A stretch of DNA of 64,000 nucleotides from Ampelomyces quisqualis (taxonomy: Eukaryota; Ascomycota; Dothideomycetes; Pleosporales; Phaeosphaeriaceae). This document shows positions 46,762 through 57,945 of the stretch, piece by piece. The stretch lies in assembly GCA_018398575.1 (NCBI GenBank), contig JAGTXZ010000006.1, forward strand, positions 1,302,001 to 1,366,000, given 5' to 3'. Within the stretch, counting starts at the first letter, position 1, and every line of letters begins with the position of its first letter. A program made the position numbers and the translations under genes. The notes under the pieces are model-generated. The model did no database searches, was not told the origin of the DNA, and saw only the letters and a program-made list of their open reading frames with translations.

Positions 46762-47128
46762 GGACACGGAGCAGAATCTCATGTAAGTACTGCGATGCAA
46801 TTGCGAGGACCTGAAGCAAAAGATTTTACGAAGCGGAGTTCAATACACATGCGTAACGAGGCGTGGCGTCAACAGCGTTCTTCTTTCGGTCCTTTTGACA
46901 GTTCAACGGTGCTTGGAAATTCATGACTTTGACGAGTTGGTATGCTCGAGTGAGAGATATACTGGATTGTGCCCGTGATGTGACACGATATGTCTCTACT
47001 GGAATTTACGGCGTTCGTACTAATGGAGTCACTACTGCCCCGAAGCCTTAATTATGACTTTTACATTTCCATATCCACGAGCAAGATACCGCCTAACGCA
47101 GGATATGAACGGTATCCTTGAGCTACAC
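46762..47128. other. Convergent intergenic region
   Basis: 3' flank of the bZIP gene and of the decayed coiled-coil gene. No gene seen. Confidence 0.4.
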
Positions 47129-48373
47129 TTATGAAGTCACCATGCCCCTCCATTCCCTCTTTCTCAGCACATCCACCCGTCTCCACCTCCCAGCATCCTA
47201 CTCCCTCTCCAACCCCTTCACTCTCCCCTCAATCCCCCCACCCCTTTTTTTCAACTCACCTCCACTCTCGCAATCTACCAACCATTTCAATCTGTCCAGC
47301 GCCTGCACAAAATACTCCGCAATCTCATTCTTTCCCTCCCTCAGCCCCGTCACCATCTCATTCCTTTTCCCCTCACAGGACCCCCGCGTGCTCCGACCGC
47401 TTCATCTCGACTTCTGCGCTAACACAGCCGAGAGAAACCCTCCCCTTTTGCCCACCGCCTCATCCCCATCCACATTATCAGCGCCAGGACCCCGAATCGT
47501 CGACTTGATTGTGTTTCCTAGAGCGCGTTTCTTGGCCCATTCTTGCCGCGGTGGGAAGTTCTACGCTGCCTGCTTGGGCATTTCGCTGTTTTCACTTTGT
47601 CAAGATGGACTGGAGGCCGGGCAAGGGGTATATTTCCTCCTGTCTCCCTTGGGGTATGCGAGTGCGCGGATTGGTGTGCGGTTTCGGCACATGGTTGGGG
47701 GCGCGGTATGGCATGTAGCTCGATTGGGAAGAAGGTGGGGTTAGTGAGTGTTGTTGACTTGGCACATGGGGGAAAGGGTTGTCTTTGGTGATGCCAATGT
47801 ACATGTGACGAAAGTTTTGTTTTTCAAAGATCAATTTGATGTGATGGTTTTGGTCTTCCATGATGTCGTGGTAATTCTTTAGCTTGGACGTTGAACGACT
47901 TGTTGCCATTTCTCTCGCTTTCACTTCCTGTTGTTGTAGCCTTATCCTGTCGTTGTAGCACTTGCCTGCAAACTCACATACCATGCCCGGTTTATCAAAC
48001 GCAACCAGTCAGACACTGGGGCTTTATCCGGTCTCCCGCCGCATCCTCCTCCATCCTGGAGATCTCCACAATCTTCTTCTCTTAGCGTTCTTGTTCCTTT
48101 ACCTTCGCTTTCAACTCTCCAATGCTCTTCTTGTACTCCTTTTTCTTTTCCTGGCTGATTACCAGTCGAATTCCCATACGCATAATCGACTTCTTATACT
48201 ACCTCTCCCTCTTTTCCAGTTTCTTTTCAAGACCGATGATCTTGATATCTTTTTATCTTGTCTAGCCCTCTTCTTCTCCTCTTCTTCCCCTTTCAACCCC
48301 CCCGAGATCTGGGAATCAAGCACATTAGCCTCGCTTCTCATCCGCGCATACCGATTCTTATACTTCGCTAGCT

Positions 48374-48381
48374 GTTCTTCC
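48374..48381. repeat. Left target-site duplication of the MITE
   Basis: GTTCTTCC directly abuts the left terminal inverted repeat. The identical 8-mer follows the right end at 48951-48958. Confidence 0.9.
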
Positions 48382-48950
48382 CAGACTCCGCAACAAACAA
48401 ATCAAACAAATATAGCCACCCATATTTGTTTGTTTAGTAAAGCTTGGCACCCAGCCCATATTTGTTTGTTTGTTTAGTGTTTTGGAGCTGGTATATTTGT
48501 TTAATTAACAAATATTTAGTAAAAGTCTTAGCGTTTGTATGTACAAGTCTTAGCGCTCTAATTTTAGTGTTTTGTTTAGCTATTTAATTGTTCTTTACCT
48601 AGTTTTTTATGTTGTACTTACAGGCAAGATTGTTGTTGCTAATAACGCTGTTACTGCTGTTGTCGCTGCTGTTGTCGCTGCGGTAGCTCTTTAGGTTATG
48701 TAACTAGATCACGTGACTAGATCACGTGACTAGATCAGATAAGATCTAGGGATGAACGCGATCACAATGGCAAATCTCAGCCAAAATTGGCTATATAAAA
48801 CAACCAAATATTTGTCAAATATTTGCAAATATGAGGATTCTTATGTTTGTTTGTTTAGTTAAATCTGCTATCTATATTTGTTTGTTTGATTGATTATTAA
48901 TCAAACAAACAAACAAATATTTGATTCATATTTGTTTGTTGCGGAGTCTG
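48382..48950. mobile_element. hAT-type non-autonomous element (MITE), 569 bp
   Basis: Perfect 21-bp terminal inverted repeats begin CAGACTCCGCAACAAAC at 48382-48402, with the reverse complement at 48930-48950. They are flanked by identical 8-bp direct repeats GTTCTTCC. An 8-bp duplication and a CAG terminus are hallmarks of the hAT superfamily. The interior has no transposase frame. It is AT-rich with many subterminal copies of a TATTTGTTTGTTT-like motif in both orientations (about 48420-48530 and 48855-48935), typical of transposase-binding subterminal repeats. A short tandem run of GACTAGATCACGT units lies at about 48704-48735. The perfect TIRs and TSD suggest a fairly recent insertion. The host was the minus-strand coiled-coil gene. 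Confidence 0.88.
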
Positions 48951-48958
48951 GTTCTTCC
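48951..48958. repeat. Right target-site duplication of the MITE
   Basis: GTTCTTCC directly follows the right inverted repeat; it is identical to 48374-48381. Confidence 0.9.
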
Positions 48959-49450
48959 AGCTCTGTACGCGACACTTCGGAACGTTAAAGTTGCCGCTCT
49001 GCTCCTATGTGATGAGCGTTAGATCCTGCAGACTACTTAACTAGGTGCTGCGAAAGCTGCTCCCTCAGGGAGCCGGCTGTAGCTCCAGTCCATAGCGGCC
49101 GTTGCTCGCTGAACGCAAGTCCTACTTTGTTGGCAGCGTCTGCATATCTTGGGCGAATAGGGTTTGGCATACGAAGTGGCAACGTAAATTGAGATCCACA
49201 TGCTGGCTCAACATGGGGCTCAGGTATCGGCGCGTACTATGGTGCTGGTGAATAACTCATTCCTGGATGAATGGACGGGATTTCTCGCAGTCATTTGACG
49301 AGGTCTCTCCGAGCATTGCAGCTTACAAGCTCTGGCCGTAGTTTGTTCTCGTGCTTGGCGGAGCATTTTCCTGTCGATGCTCTCCTGTAGCGATGTCTGG
49401 AGATCTTCTTCATTCTCCCTCTCTCGTTTTATGGCCGCAGGTGAGTCCAT

Positions 49451-49974
49451 GTCTGACTTGTAGAGCCTACTTGGAAGCAGTCTTGGTAAGCTGAAGTTGG
49501 ATCTCAAGGTTCAGTTGAGAAGCTAAGGTGAGTTTGGTGAGTAGTTGCGGAAGAAAAACGAGCCGGGCGTGGTTCATTTAGCCCATTGGCAAGAGAGTGT
49601 GGAGCGCTGGGTGTCACGTGACGATTGGACTAGCAAAATGTTCACGGTCGACTTTTCCTCCCATTCTCTTCCGGTCCGTCGCATATAGTACATTTGCCTT
49701 GGAATCTCTGGAGCGTCTGAACAGTATTCTGCTTCAAAGGCCTTTTCCCCGATCAAGAAGGGGGTAACTTGCGAATTTGTAGTCACCCGTAGGCTAGAGT
49801 TCCATGACCTTCCAAACCTTGATTCCCAGTGCCTTGATCACTTTGCACATGGCTCTTTTCGATGCATAGTTCCACCACGCCTGCTCTTGCTCTGTACCTA
49901 TCCCCATTCTCCGCTCCCCCTCACTTGCCTCTCAGCCTCCGATCTTCAACACTCAGGCGTCATCCCACCACTTC
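49451..49974. other. Intergenic, no gene seen
   Basis: Between the decayed coiled-coil gene and the MYND gene. Nothing recognisable. Confidence 0.4.
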
Positions 49975-50353
49975 TCAAGTATCGAACTGGATCCGTGTTA
50001 GTCTTTCTTTCCATTCAAAACCCATCCCCTGCCGCAATCTCAAAACTGACCTGCCACTTCTGCAACCCCCTCTCCCTCGCGCCCCCTTTCCCACCTCCAC
50101 TCGATCGACTCGCCATCTTTGGCTCATTCGCCTTGACATATTCCTGCGCCAGCGCCGCACAAACCTTCTTGTGCGCTTTAAAATGCGCTTTTTGGCAATC
50201 TTTCGAGCAGTATGTGACGCTGTGGCATTTGAGACACTGCTTAGGGCTCTCTGGAGATTTGGCACAGTGGGCGCATGTTGGTAGACTTGATGAGGAGGAT
50301 TGCTCTGTTGTGGTTTCGGCCGTAGTGCTGGGAGAGTCTGTTTGGTCGGCCAT
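49975..50353 (-). CDS. Small MYND-type zinc finger protein
   Basis: Two exons, 50353-50051 and 49986-49975; 104 residues. The start is MADQTDSPSTTAE; an in-frame Met seven codons upstream (50374) is possible. After a Ser/Thr-rich leader the MYND finger occupies about residues 26-63: CAHCAKSPESPKQCLKCHSV then YCSKDCQKAHFKAHKKVC, with the full C-x2-C...C-x2-C...C-x3-C...H-x3-C ligand set. The 64-bp intron (gtcagt donor, branch AGACTAAC) joins LQKW to QFDT and stop. MYND fingers bind Pro-rich peptides; a short stand-alone MYND protein probably acts as an adaptor. Confidence 0.8.
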
Positions 50354-50806
50354 GACGGCTGCGAAACTGGACACGAATATAGATAGAAGTGTCTAAGGTA
50401 TGCAGTACGTTGTGAGGTAGGAAAATACTGCGTGGCTGCGTTCGAGATCTTGGCTTTTCGCTGGTGAAGGCTAGAGCGATTAGGCGAAGACGCTAGGCCA
50501 TCTTTGGACTTGATACATTCCCAGGGAGCAGCAACAAATACTCGATCTTCCTTGACATGCGCAGTATGTACTGCTTGGTCATCTATTTGCTGCCTCGATT
50601 TAGCCGTTGGCTGAAGTATTTTTTTCGATTCTCGTGAGGTCAGTATTTCGAGTGTGCAATTCTGTGAATCGTTCAAAAAAACACCATGTCATTCGGATTG
50701 AAGTACTATTCGTTCTCCAAATGTAGTTATGCAAATGCTCTCCCTGAACGCCGTGCTCAATTACACCGATGTGGTTCAAACATCCAGTAGTCATCCTCTT
50801 GGGTTC

Positions 50807-52408
50807 TCAACCGTTCGCGTGACCGGTCGGACCTTGCGAAGTATCTGCAGTCATCATTAGCATTGGTGATTACGAATCGGACAGTGGAATACTTACAGTC
50901 AATCGTCACAAACGCCCGATCCACCTCATTGAGCCCCTCCAGGCAATACTGTAACGTCTCGGAGACATCATGGCATTGGCTCAACGGCGTGTTCTCCGCC
51001 ATCAATATGTCGATCTCGACACAAACGCCGTCGCCCGCGTGATAGCACTTCATTGATTTGTAGCCTTCGACAAGTGGGGCGAATCGATATGCCATGAATA
51101 GCACCTTTCTCTCCAGTTGGTCACTTGCCGCTTCGCCAGTCAGTCGGGTGATGTTCTCGAGACAAGTGCCAGCCCAATCCCAGATAATGAACAAAGAGAG
51201 ACTAGCAGCGCCGAGGGGATCGAGCCACCAAACGTTCAGTTTATGTCCGATGAGAGGGAATAGGAGCGAGAGAGTATTGAAGTAGACATCCTTTACACGA
51301 TTAGCAGAGTCAGAATGAGCAAACTTTGCAAACTCACCGTCTTGCAATCCTGAGCGAGCGCCTGCACCTGCGTCGTCTTCACCCTTATGCACCCGAACCA
51401 AATTATCCCCTTAACGACGATCGTTGCTACCATGGCAAAGATAGCTGCTGGTGGCAGCTCTGCGACCTTGTGACTCCCACCTGGCATCAGCTTCTCGACT
51501 GATTCTTTCAGTATCTGCATAAAAGATATGACCATGATGATGGAGAAGACCAGGATGCCGATCGGCTCGAGACGTCTCCTGCCAACTGGGAATTTCTTCT
51601 TCAGTTTCGAGAGTCGCCATCCGACTAGTTTGTTTGTTGTCCATATTATGACTGTGCAGAGAAGATCGAGTGCGGAATCGACGAGGGACGCAATGAGGGA
51701 GAGAGAATTGGACCAGAGAGCTGCCACCCCCTTTGCGGCGAGGAGAAGAATATTCACGATGACGTTGATCTGTAAAGTTAGCCTGAGGGTATGCGTAGGC
51801 GAGAATGACAGCGGTCTAGCTTACGTTGATCACCCACTTCACTTGCTTTGCCGACTTTCTTCGTCGCTCACGCTCATCTTCTGGAAGGAATGGCTCCAAG
51901 TCCTCTCCACTTGTGCCTAACGGGCCCCTGTCTTCTGCAACTCCATCTCCGTCCGTGTCCCGAGGGTGCATGCTATCGACAACGTCGTCCGCAAGCGACG
52001 AGACCACCATGTCCACTTCGAGCCAGTCGTCGAGACGACGATTCTGTTCCTCGTAGAAAGCGCGGAGCTTCTTGTTCGGGACGCATTTGAGCTAAAGCAG
52101 TAAGTGTTAGCCAAATGCCGAATACTGGGACATGGTTTAAGGATGCTTACACTCTCGTCGCTTTTCCTGAAATGTTCCAAAAGTTGATGGTCGACATTCT
52201 CGATCAACTTCTTTTTCATGTCTTTCGCGCGGTTCTCGTACATCGTCTGCTTGATCGCATCGCGGAATCTGTGCTTCGGATGCACGGGGTTGATAGTGCC
52301 GTAGCCGCTCTCAACATCTTCGCGCCGGAAGTTGTTTGGGCCATTTCCAGGGTCGCCATTTGTGTAGCTCGAGTTCTTGCTAAGGAGATTTCGTCTTGTC
52401 CCGACCAT
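50807..52408 (-). CDS. Cation diffusion facilitator, probable Mn/Fe exporter
   Basis: Five exons: 52408-52151, 52091-51825, 51769-51338, 51290-50897 and 50844-50807; 462 residues, introns 47-59 bp. The start is MVGTRRNLLSKN, downstream of an in-frame Met that I judge to lie in the 5' UTR. The cytosolic N-terminus (about 175 residues) is charged and ends in KQVKWVINI. Six membrane segments follow. TM2 holds LVDSALDLL and TM5 holds QDCKTDVYFN, giving DxxxD in both. In CDF transporters that pattern marks the Mn-type group rather than Zn (HxxxD). The C-terminal domain (from about 370) is the CDF dimerisation fold with HVxxxxDI-like DGVCVEIDI. It would move divalent metal out of the cytosol into a vacuole or Golgi compartment. 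Confidence 0.9.
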
Positions 52409-53618
52409 GTTGGGTTCCAGATGAACAATGCGCGTTTGTCGGAAGATATTGTAATTCGCCGTCTCGGCCAGACTTACGGAGTATTGAAATCGAAAACAAG
52501 GGGCGGCCCGGCAGACATCATACAATAGAGGGGATCATATCATAGCGCATACGACCGCATCAAAGGGTGGACGAGACCAAGCCTCCTTAAGCTAATGAAC
52601 AACATCATTCTGTCCCAGCATGGAGTTTGGCAAATCCTACCAGTGCTTGCGTCTCTGGTTTGTGGAGATGATGACATCACCCGCTAGCGCTGAGTGACAC
52701 GATGCAGCGCGGCTTGGCAGGAGTAACAAAGGATCATCTCGCTTGCAAAGGTTCTCAGTCCTCCTGTCGAGCATTTCCTTGCATTTGCGACAAATTGACA
52801 TGCTCTCCGGGGCGCTGTGAAGCGATATCCGCAAGCTTACAGCTTCGAAGTGCTGCCCAGTCTTGACGTCAAGCTGAAAATCCAATTTAAGGCATTGAGC
52901 CACGTTCTGAAACTTGGCAGAAGTCTGCCGCTCGAACCGAACGTTGCCCAGCCGCCACCCGCAAGACACGATCATCAGCCGCCTTCCTAGCAGTCATTTT
53001 AGTCGTGCAGAGTGAACGATATGGAGCAGTTTCAAACAAGGCATTGCATATCGTTAAGAAATATCTGCCTCATGTAGGGTGTGGCGCAGCATTGACCGTA
53101 TTTGCAGTATACCATCTCCTGAGTCGGTGCTGCTTTTGAAGTTCACTCAATGGAACTGATAGTTAAGAGCAGTTTCAGATTGGCTCTCTACACAGTATGC
53201 ATGGGTGAAAGCTACCCTTGGCTCAGTTACAATACTCTACCCGATTTCTTCCTCGCCGCGGAGGAAACAGGTTACAGAGCTACATAGGTGACCGTAACGC
53301 ACAAAAGACGATCATAGAGTTAGAGTTCAGGACCAGCAATAATCACAACCCCCTACAACAACTGTCAATTGAACGGATATTTGTCTGCTTGTTCTAGATC
53401 ACTCGAAGGACCGAGCATACGTTAATCTTAAAAAGGTTAGGCGCGAACATCCAACCAATGTGAGAACATAAGGATGCTGGGCGTAAGCCACCGCCAGGAA
53501 CACCCGCAAAGTCTTCCTTCGTGAGGTCAGCTTGCAGCCGAAGAAATAAGCCCTCGATTGTTGAATCGCTGCCTTTTCTTCTGACTTCGATACCTACCGC
53601 GACTTGCCACGCAACAAC
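52409..53618. other. Divergent intergenic region, 1.2 kb
   Basis: Promoters of the CDF transporter and of the membrane protein gene. One TACGGAGTA copy at 52475-52483, 67 bp before the CDF start codon. No gene seen. Confidence 0.4.
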
Positions 53619-54826
53619 ATGGTTACCACAAGAGGCGCGCCACCATCCGGCACGCGACCCTACAATGCCGTACTACTCACAACCTTCATGATGATATCCA
53701 TGGCTGGTGCCTGGTTCATGCGTATATACTTGATCCTGGAGGACGCGCCTGTCGGCTTCAACGACATGATCGAATCTGGAGTGCATCCCAATGGTGTCCC
53801 CGTGAAAGAGGATTTCACCGGCCTGTTCTACCTCGACAAAGGACTCTCGTTTCTCGTGGCTGCATTTCTTCCCGGTCCTGCGGGATGGAACGAGGTTTAC
53901 TACTGGCAGCAATTCCATTTCCTGCCCCAGCTCGTCGCCATTATCGCCATCATGACCGTGGAATCATGCCGAGAGAGAAATCAAGGCAATTTGTTGAAGT
54001 AGTACGTAAATCGTAAGATGTTGTATAATATACACGAAGTATTGATGAAACATTCAGCCACTCCCTCTTTGCCTTCGTGTACCAAAACATCGGCGGCGCC
54101 ATTGTTCTTCCGATCTGGATGCTCTTACTTCACCGCCTCCCTGGCCGCAACACGTACTACCAATCAGGTCGGACAATCCCCTTGCCCTATGCGCGCCTAA
54201 TTCTACCATCTATGATCCTCCTATATCTCCTTCCCACCATCGCAATCTTCATCCCCAGCCAATCCATCACCATGCTCCAATCCGTCCTCGCATTCTGGCA
54301 ACTCACCCCTGTCTTCGTCAACATTCCCCTATGGTTTGCATCGCCATTTGTATCCGCGGCACCGGCGACTGGAAAAGCGAAAACCGCAGATGTAAAGCAT
54401 CTCAAAGTGCTGTACAACTCCATCCTTGGCATATCTATCATAGCACATTCGATCACAGTCTATAAGATTGCGTCATCTGAAAACCCAGATGTAACATTCG
54501 CCCGCGTTTTCCTGCCTAGTACGGTCTACTGGCTTACTTCCATGGATAACGGACTGCTCTGGATCTTCCAATGGGACTGGTTACTCATCGGGCTTTGCAG
54601 CACCATTCCCGCATTGGTGGCAATCTACGACATTCAACGTCTAGTTCCGGATATCGATGATGACCCAGCTAGTGACAAGATCTTCAAAGGCATGTATACT
54701 ATCGTTGCTTTGGTGGTCTTGGGCGGGCCGGCTGCGGCGCTGGCAGGCGTGTGGGGATGGAGGGAAGATCAGCTTGCTGTTCTGGAGGAACGTGCTGAAA
54801 AGGAGAAGGAGAAGAAGGGATTTTGA
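53619..54826 (+). CDS. Polytopic membrane protein of unknown function
   Basis: Two exons, 53619-54001 and 54058-54826; 383 residues. The 56-bp intron (gtacgt to ttcag) joins NQGNLLKYHSLFAFVYQN. About eight hydrophobic segments are visible, including VLLTTFMMISMAGAWFM, SLFAFVYQNIGGAIVLPIW, LILPSMILLYLLPTIAIFI and MYTIVALVVLGGPAAALAG. Conserved-looking acidic and aromatic residues between them (LFYLDKGLSFLVAAFLPG, YYWQQFHFLPQL) recall membrane proteins found in fungal secondary-metabolite loci, but no catalytic motif lets me name a function. The C-terminus is a short Glu/Lys cytosolic tail. Confidence 0.75.
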
Positions 54827-55023
54827 GTATCGATGCATGGGGTTTGAGTAACATAGCTGCGAAAAACACTAATGGTGTGGATGGCTTCTCAGAGGCTCCT
54901 CAAGAACGTGGTTGGGAAGGAGCGGGTAGCGGAGTTTCGTATGCTCTACAATCAAGCGTCCATGAACGCCGCCTCTCAATCCCTCAATACATCAGCAAAT
55001 AGCAAAGATTTCTTCAGCGCAGC

Positions 55024-55890
55024 TCAATCAGACACCAAAGGATTTTGTGACACCGCAACGCCAACATCGACAAGCTCCTGCGTCCCTTGCCCATCTGTCC
55101 AAGGGACTCGCGTTGGCCAATACGCAACATGTACCGCCCAATATACCGCCATTCGTCTCATACATTCTTTCCCAACTGGCTACTGACCTGTTGTTTCTCC
55201 GTTGCAGGTCAAGACATAATCATCAAAGAAAATTTACATATATTCCTCTACCACCTTAAAGTCGATCGAGGAGAAATGCTTTCCCTGCAAACTGCCCCAC
55301 ATCTGTCGCAGACGTACCTCAACGAGAAATTCCTCAGTCCACGATAGTCAGACCAGAAAGATACTTTTCAACCTCAGGGCTTCAAACGAGAACGTTGCCT
55401 GGCCTAAAGTCATCGTGACATAAACACTCGCCATCGACCTCGAGGAGACTGCCGAATTCTTCATTCACACGCTCTGTGAGGGGTATGTCAAGGCCGAATC
55501 TTGCTAGCGCAAGATGAAGGTTATTGTAAGAGTTTCGGTAGATCTTCACAGTGATGGGATTGATGTCGCCAGCTTCGATGAGGAGGTTTTGAGTTGGTGT
55601 CGCGATCCGAGTACTGTGTGCAGTTCTGCAAGCCACATAGCGAAGTTGACGGAAATAACATCGGTGAGGGATTTCGTGAAGTTGAGGTTGGTTTGCGGAG
55701 TGAATGTTACCATGGCATAACGTGGGATATATGCAAAGGAGCTGAGTGATATTGCCGTACAGTTTCGAGCAGATGCAAGGCAAACTATAATACTTTGTGA
55801 ATTGATGTTTGATGTGCTTTTGCGAGGTTTGTGAATTATGCTGCGGCCGTGCATGCCCCTTCGATAGCCGAATGTGTCGGATCACAGCTC
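55024..55890 (-). pseudogene. Decayed aminoglycoside-phosphotransferase-like kinase
   Basis: Minus-strand pieces follow the APH/choline-kinase fold in order: FAMWLAELHTVLGS; AGDINPITVKIYRNSYNN; LALARFGLDIPLTERVNEEFG; the catalytic loop CLCHDDFRPGNVLV; SPEVEKYLSGLTIVD; GTSATDVGQFAGKAFLLDRL; and the C-terminal VYWAVHVAYWPTRVPW to VSQNPLVSD with stop at 55024-55026. Lesions: a TGA right after NVLV (55382-55384), a TGA at the usual Trp after TIVD (55334-55336), a TGA at 55319-55321, a TAA at 55256-55258 and frame changes upstream. HDD instead of HGD at the catalytic loop is a further likely lesion. The intact family uses ATP to phosphorylate hydroxyls of small molecules; here the gene is dead. 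Confidence 0.65.
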
Positions 55891-56357
55891 CCGCGAAATT
55901 ATGTAGGATGAGTCATTTGCCAAGCACTAAGTAGTGAAAGAGAGCCGGAAAGCGGGGTCTGGCACTAGACCCAAACAGGACGACAGTCTCGACCTTCATC
56001 CTTTCCACTTCGTAATCCCTCTCGGGAGCATGTATCACAGCAGTCTCTTCAGAAATGGTCAGCATCCCTTGGCTGTACCCACTCCACAGCATCTCTAAGC
56101 TCATCCTTGGCTCTTGGTGAGTCAGCTCGCGACTCCGAAAGAGCGAGGCTAATGCAATGAACGCATAGTGGATCACCGCCGCGACGACCAGACTGGCGAT
56201 ATAGTGCGAAGTAGATACATAGAGTTGAAGTATAAGGGAGCGGGATAACCTAAGTCAAAACAAGGTGTTATTCCTGCTTAGCTTCTCATCTTGAACCAGG
56301 TTTTTCAACAAACTGCTCTAGCATTCTGTGTCATACATATTCTCCTATTCACTGAAA
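55891..56357. other. Intergenic with possible relic
   Basis: A minus frame to 55913 contains AVIHYAFIALASLFRSREL, reminiscent of the middle of fungal_trans_2 regulatory proteins, but nothing else supports a gene. Confidence 0.3.
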
Positions 56358-56949
56358 ATGACACGCACACCGATCTTATTGATTGGCAGAAGCGCCAGGA
56401 TTGCCATCAAGGTGTGCGAGGATTTGCTGCCTGAGTATGATGGTACGTGGTGTTTAATTTGATCGCTCATGTCTCCTCGCGATTAGCTCTACTTCACCCA
56501 AGACTTACCTTCTTCACAGTTATACACGTCATTCTCAGTGCCGAACAAGGCGTCAAAGATCTTCCCCTTCTGTTGTCAACGCCTCCTAGAGTTCCTGAGC
56601 ATAGTCGAGATAACATTGGCTCGCAAAAGTACGATAGAAGAGCACGGGCAATTGCAGTAGGTGGTGGAATCGATGACGATTTGTTTCACGAGATGAAGAA
56701 TGCATGCAAGCATGTTGACAAGAGCACTTTTTGGGTAAGCCTGAACCATCTGGACGAATGCAGCGGCAAGCGACAATGCTTATGAGTAACCAGGTCAGAG
56801 CCGACATCTCGGTCGACAACATGCCAGATCTTAGTGACACAGAAGCCTTTGGAGCCGAAACAGCGAAACGCGTCAAGCGGAAGCTGAACGAGCTCGAAGT
56901 CTGCACAGAAGAAGAAGCAGTAAAGAGCGAGGGTGTACATTTTTTCTGA
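56358..56949 (+). CDS. Small conserved hypothetical protein
   Basis: Three exons, 56358-56442, 56520-56734 and 56794-56949; 151 residues. Introns are 77 and 59 bp. The start MTRTPILLIGRSARIAIKV is a beta-strand plus turn and helix like the first unit of a Rossmann fold. Junctions give EYDVIHVILSAEQ and STFWVRADISVD. ARAIAVGGGIDDDLFHEMK resembles another beta-alpha unit. The C-terminal helix (ETAKRVKRKLNELEV) ends the protein. The layout (ILLIGRS near the start, AVGGG with acidic residues mid-way) resembles a family of short uncharacterised fungal proteins. No catalytic residues can be named. It lies between two decayed genes yet is intact. Confidence 0.75.
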
Positions 56950-56997
56950 TCAGTCCAACTCTGAAGCAAAAACTCTTCACTCTACCGTTTCCCACTT

Positions 56998-57945
56998 CTA
57001 ATGCTTCGTCATCAACATCACAAAACATTCAATCAACCCATAGACCAGCTCAATAAGAAGCACATACCCAACATACTTACCTACATTCCCCATCCCACAA
57101 CCATACTGCTTCAACACCACCTACCCATCAATTATGCACTGATCCTCTAGACCACTCTTGTACATACACTCGCACCCCTCTATACACCTATAATTTCCAC
57201 TCTCTAATTCGTTCACCATCATGCCCTGAAACACATATGCGTGATGATCAATCTTAGAAGAGAATGAAAATAATCTCCGAAACACATTCGGCTCGCTCAG
57301 GTGCACCATGAACCTATTCACAAACATCTACAGTCCTTTTTTCGAAAGCCGTAACAGCTAGAACGAAGAAAAAGATGGAGATGAGGGTGCATAGCAGCAT
57401 GAAGAGAGATTAGGTGGCGAGGAGGTTGAGGAAGAACCATATTGCCCACGTCCAACCCCTGAGCCGTATGATTGAACATTCTCAGCCAATAAATCACTAC
57501 GCTGAATGATATTTTGATGATTCAAATACGGAATTCCAATGAAAAAATTCGCTGCCATGCATGCCGTAGGCCCGTATATTTCGTTGGCGCTCTTTCTTTG
57601 GAATGATGCCAGCCAGGTCTTCGAGTTGTGCGGGGACGCACGCCACGGTCATGAAGGACATGAACGCACCACCGAAGAATAGCGCATTGGTGAAGTTCTG
57701 AATGTTGGAGTGCGTGGGCGCGAGGCGCAGCCAGACTGTGCGGATGCAGTATGCGTGGGAGATCTGTATGAAGACATGATCAAGTGTGCTTCAAGTATAC
57801 ATACCTAGGCCCCATCAACGCAATCATTCCTTCAGCTTCCACCACGCCACTGATGTTGGAAAGGATGCCAAGAGGCTATTTTGTCGTACGGTCGACCTTG
57901 ACAGTGACAGTGACGTCTTTCCACGCGAAATTCTGCACTGTGTTA
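56998..57945 (-). pseudogene. Decayed ABCG-type transporter with large internal deletion
   Basis: The minus strand reads QNFAWKDVTVTVKVDRTTK, a TAG (57876-57878), then GILSNISGVVEAEGMIALMGP, which is the run-up to Walker A. An intron-like gap (57804-57764) follows, then THSNIQNFTNALFFGGAFMS and FMTVACVPAQLEDL from the second half of the transmembrane domain. The Walker A lysine, signature and Walker B are absent, so most of the nucleotide-binding domain has been deleted. After a frame change come ERANEIYGPTACMAANFFIG, later QGMMVNELESGNYRC and EGCECMYKSGLEDQC, a TAG at 57121-57123, and YGCGMGNVGKYVGYVLLIEL to a terminal stop at 56998. Intact relatives export lipids or drugs; this one cannot hydrolyse ATP. 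Confidence 0.7.

Larger units (their letters stand above)
47129..49450 (-). pseudogene. Decayed coiled-coil protein gene split by a MITE
   Basis: On the minus strand from ATG 49450 (MDSPAAIKRERENEEDLQTS) coding sense runs to a terminal TAA at 47129-47131. Pieces in order are DRKMLRQAREQTTARA; SIHPGMSYSPAP; QFTLPLRMPNPIRPRY; DAANKVGLAFSEQRPLW; SEVSRTELEEQLAKYKNRY; KIIGLEKKLEKRER; KKEYKKSIGELKAKVKEQER; KCYNDRIRLQQQEVKAREM; NEMVTGLREGKNEIAEYF. Stops interrupt it at 49291-49293 (TGA), 49237-49239, 49033-49035, 48199-48201 and 47198-47200 (TAG), and 48985-48987 and 48082-48084 (TAA), with frame changes near 49310 and 47590. A 569-bp element sits at 48382-48950; removing it with one target-site copy rejoins TELEEQLAKYKN in frame. 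The original protein would be about 580 residues, mostly coiled coil with a Pro-rich segment. Family unknown. Confidence 0.7.

Noticed and set aside
50837..51401. Alternative CDF C-terminus ending in a long charged tail
   Set aside because: Reading through the last intron gives an unrelated charged end; splicing 50896-50845 gives the short IDYTSQGPTGHANG end, which fits the family.
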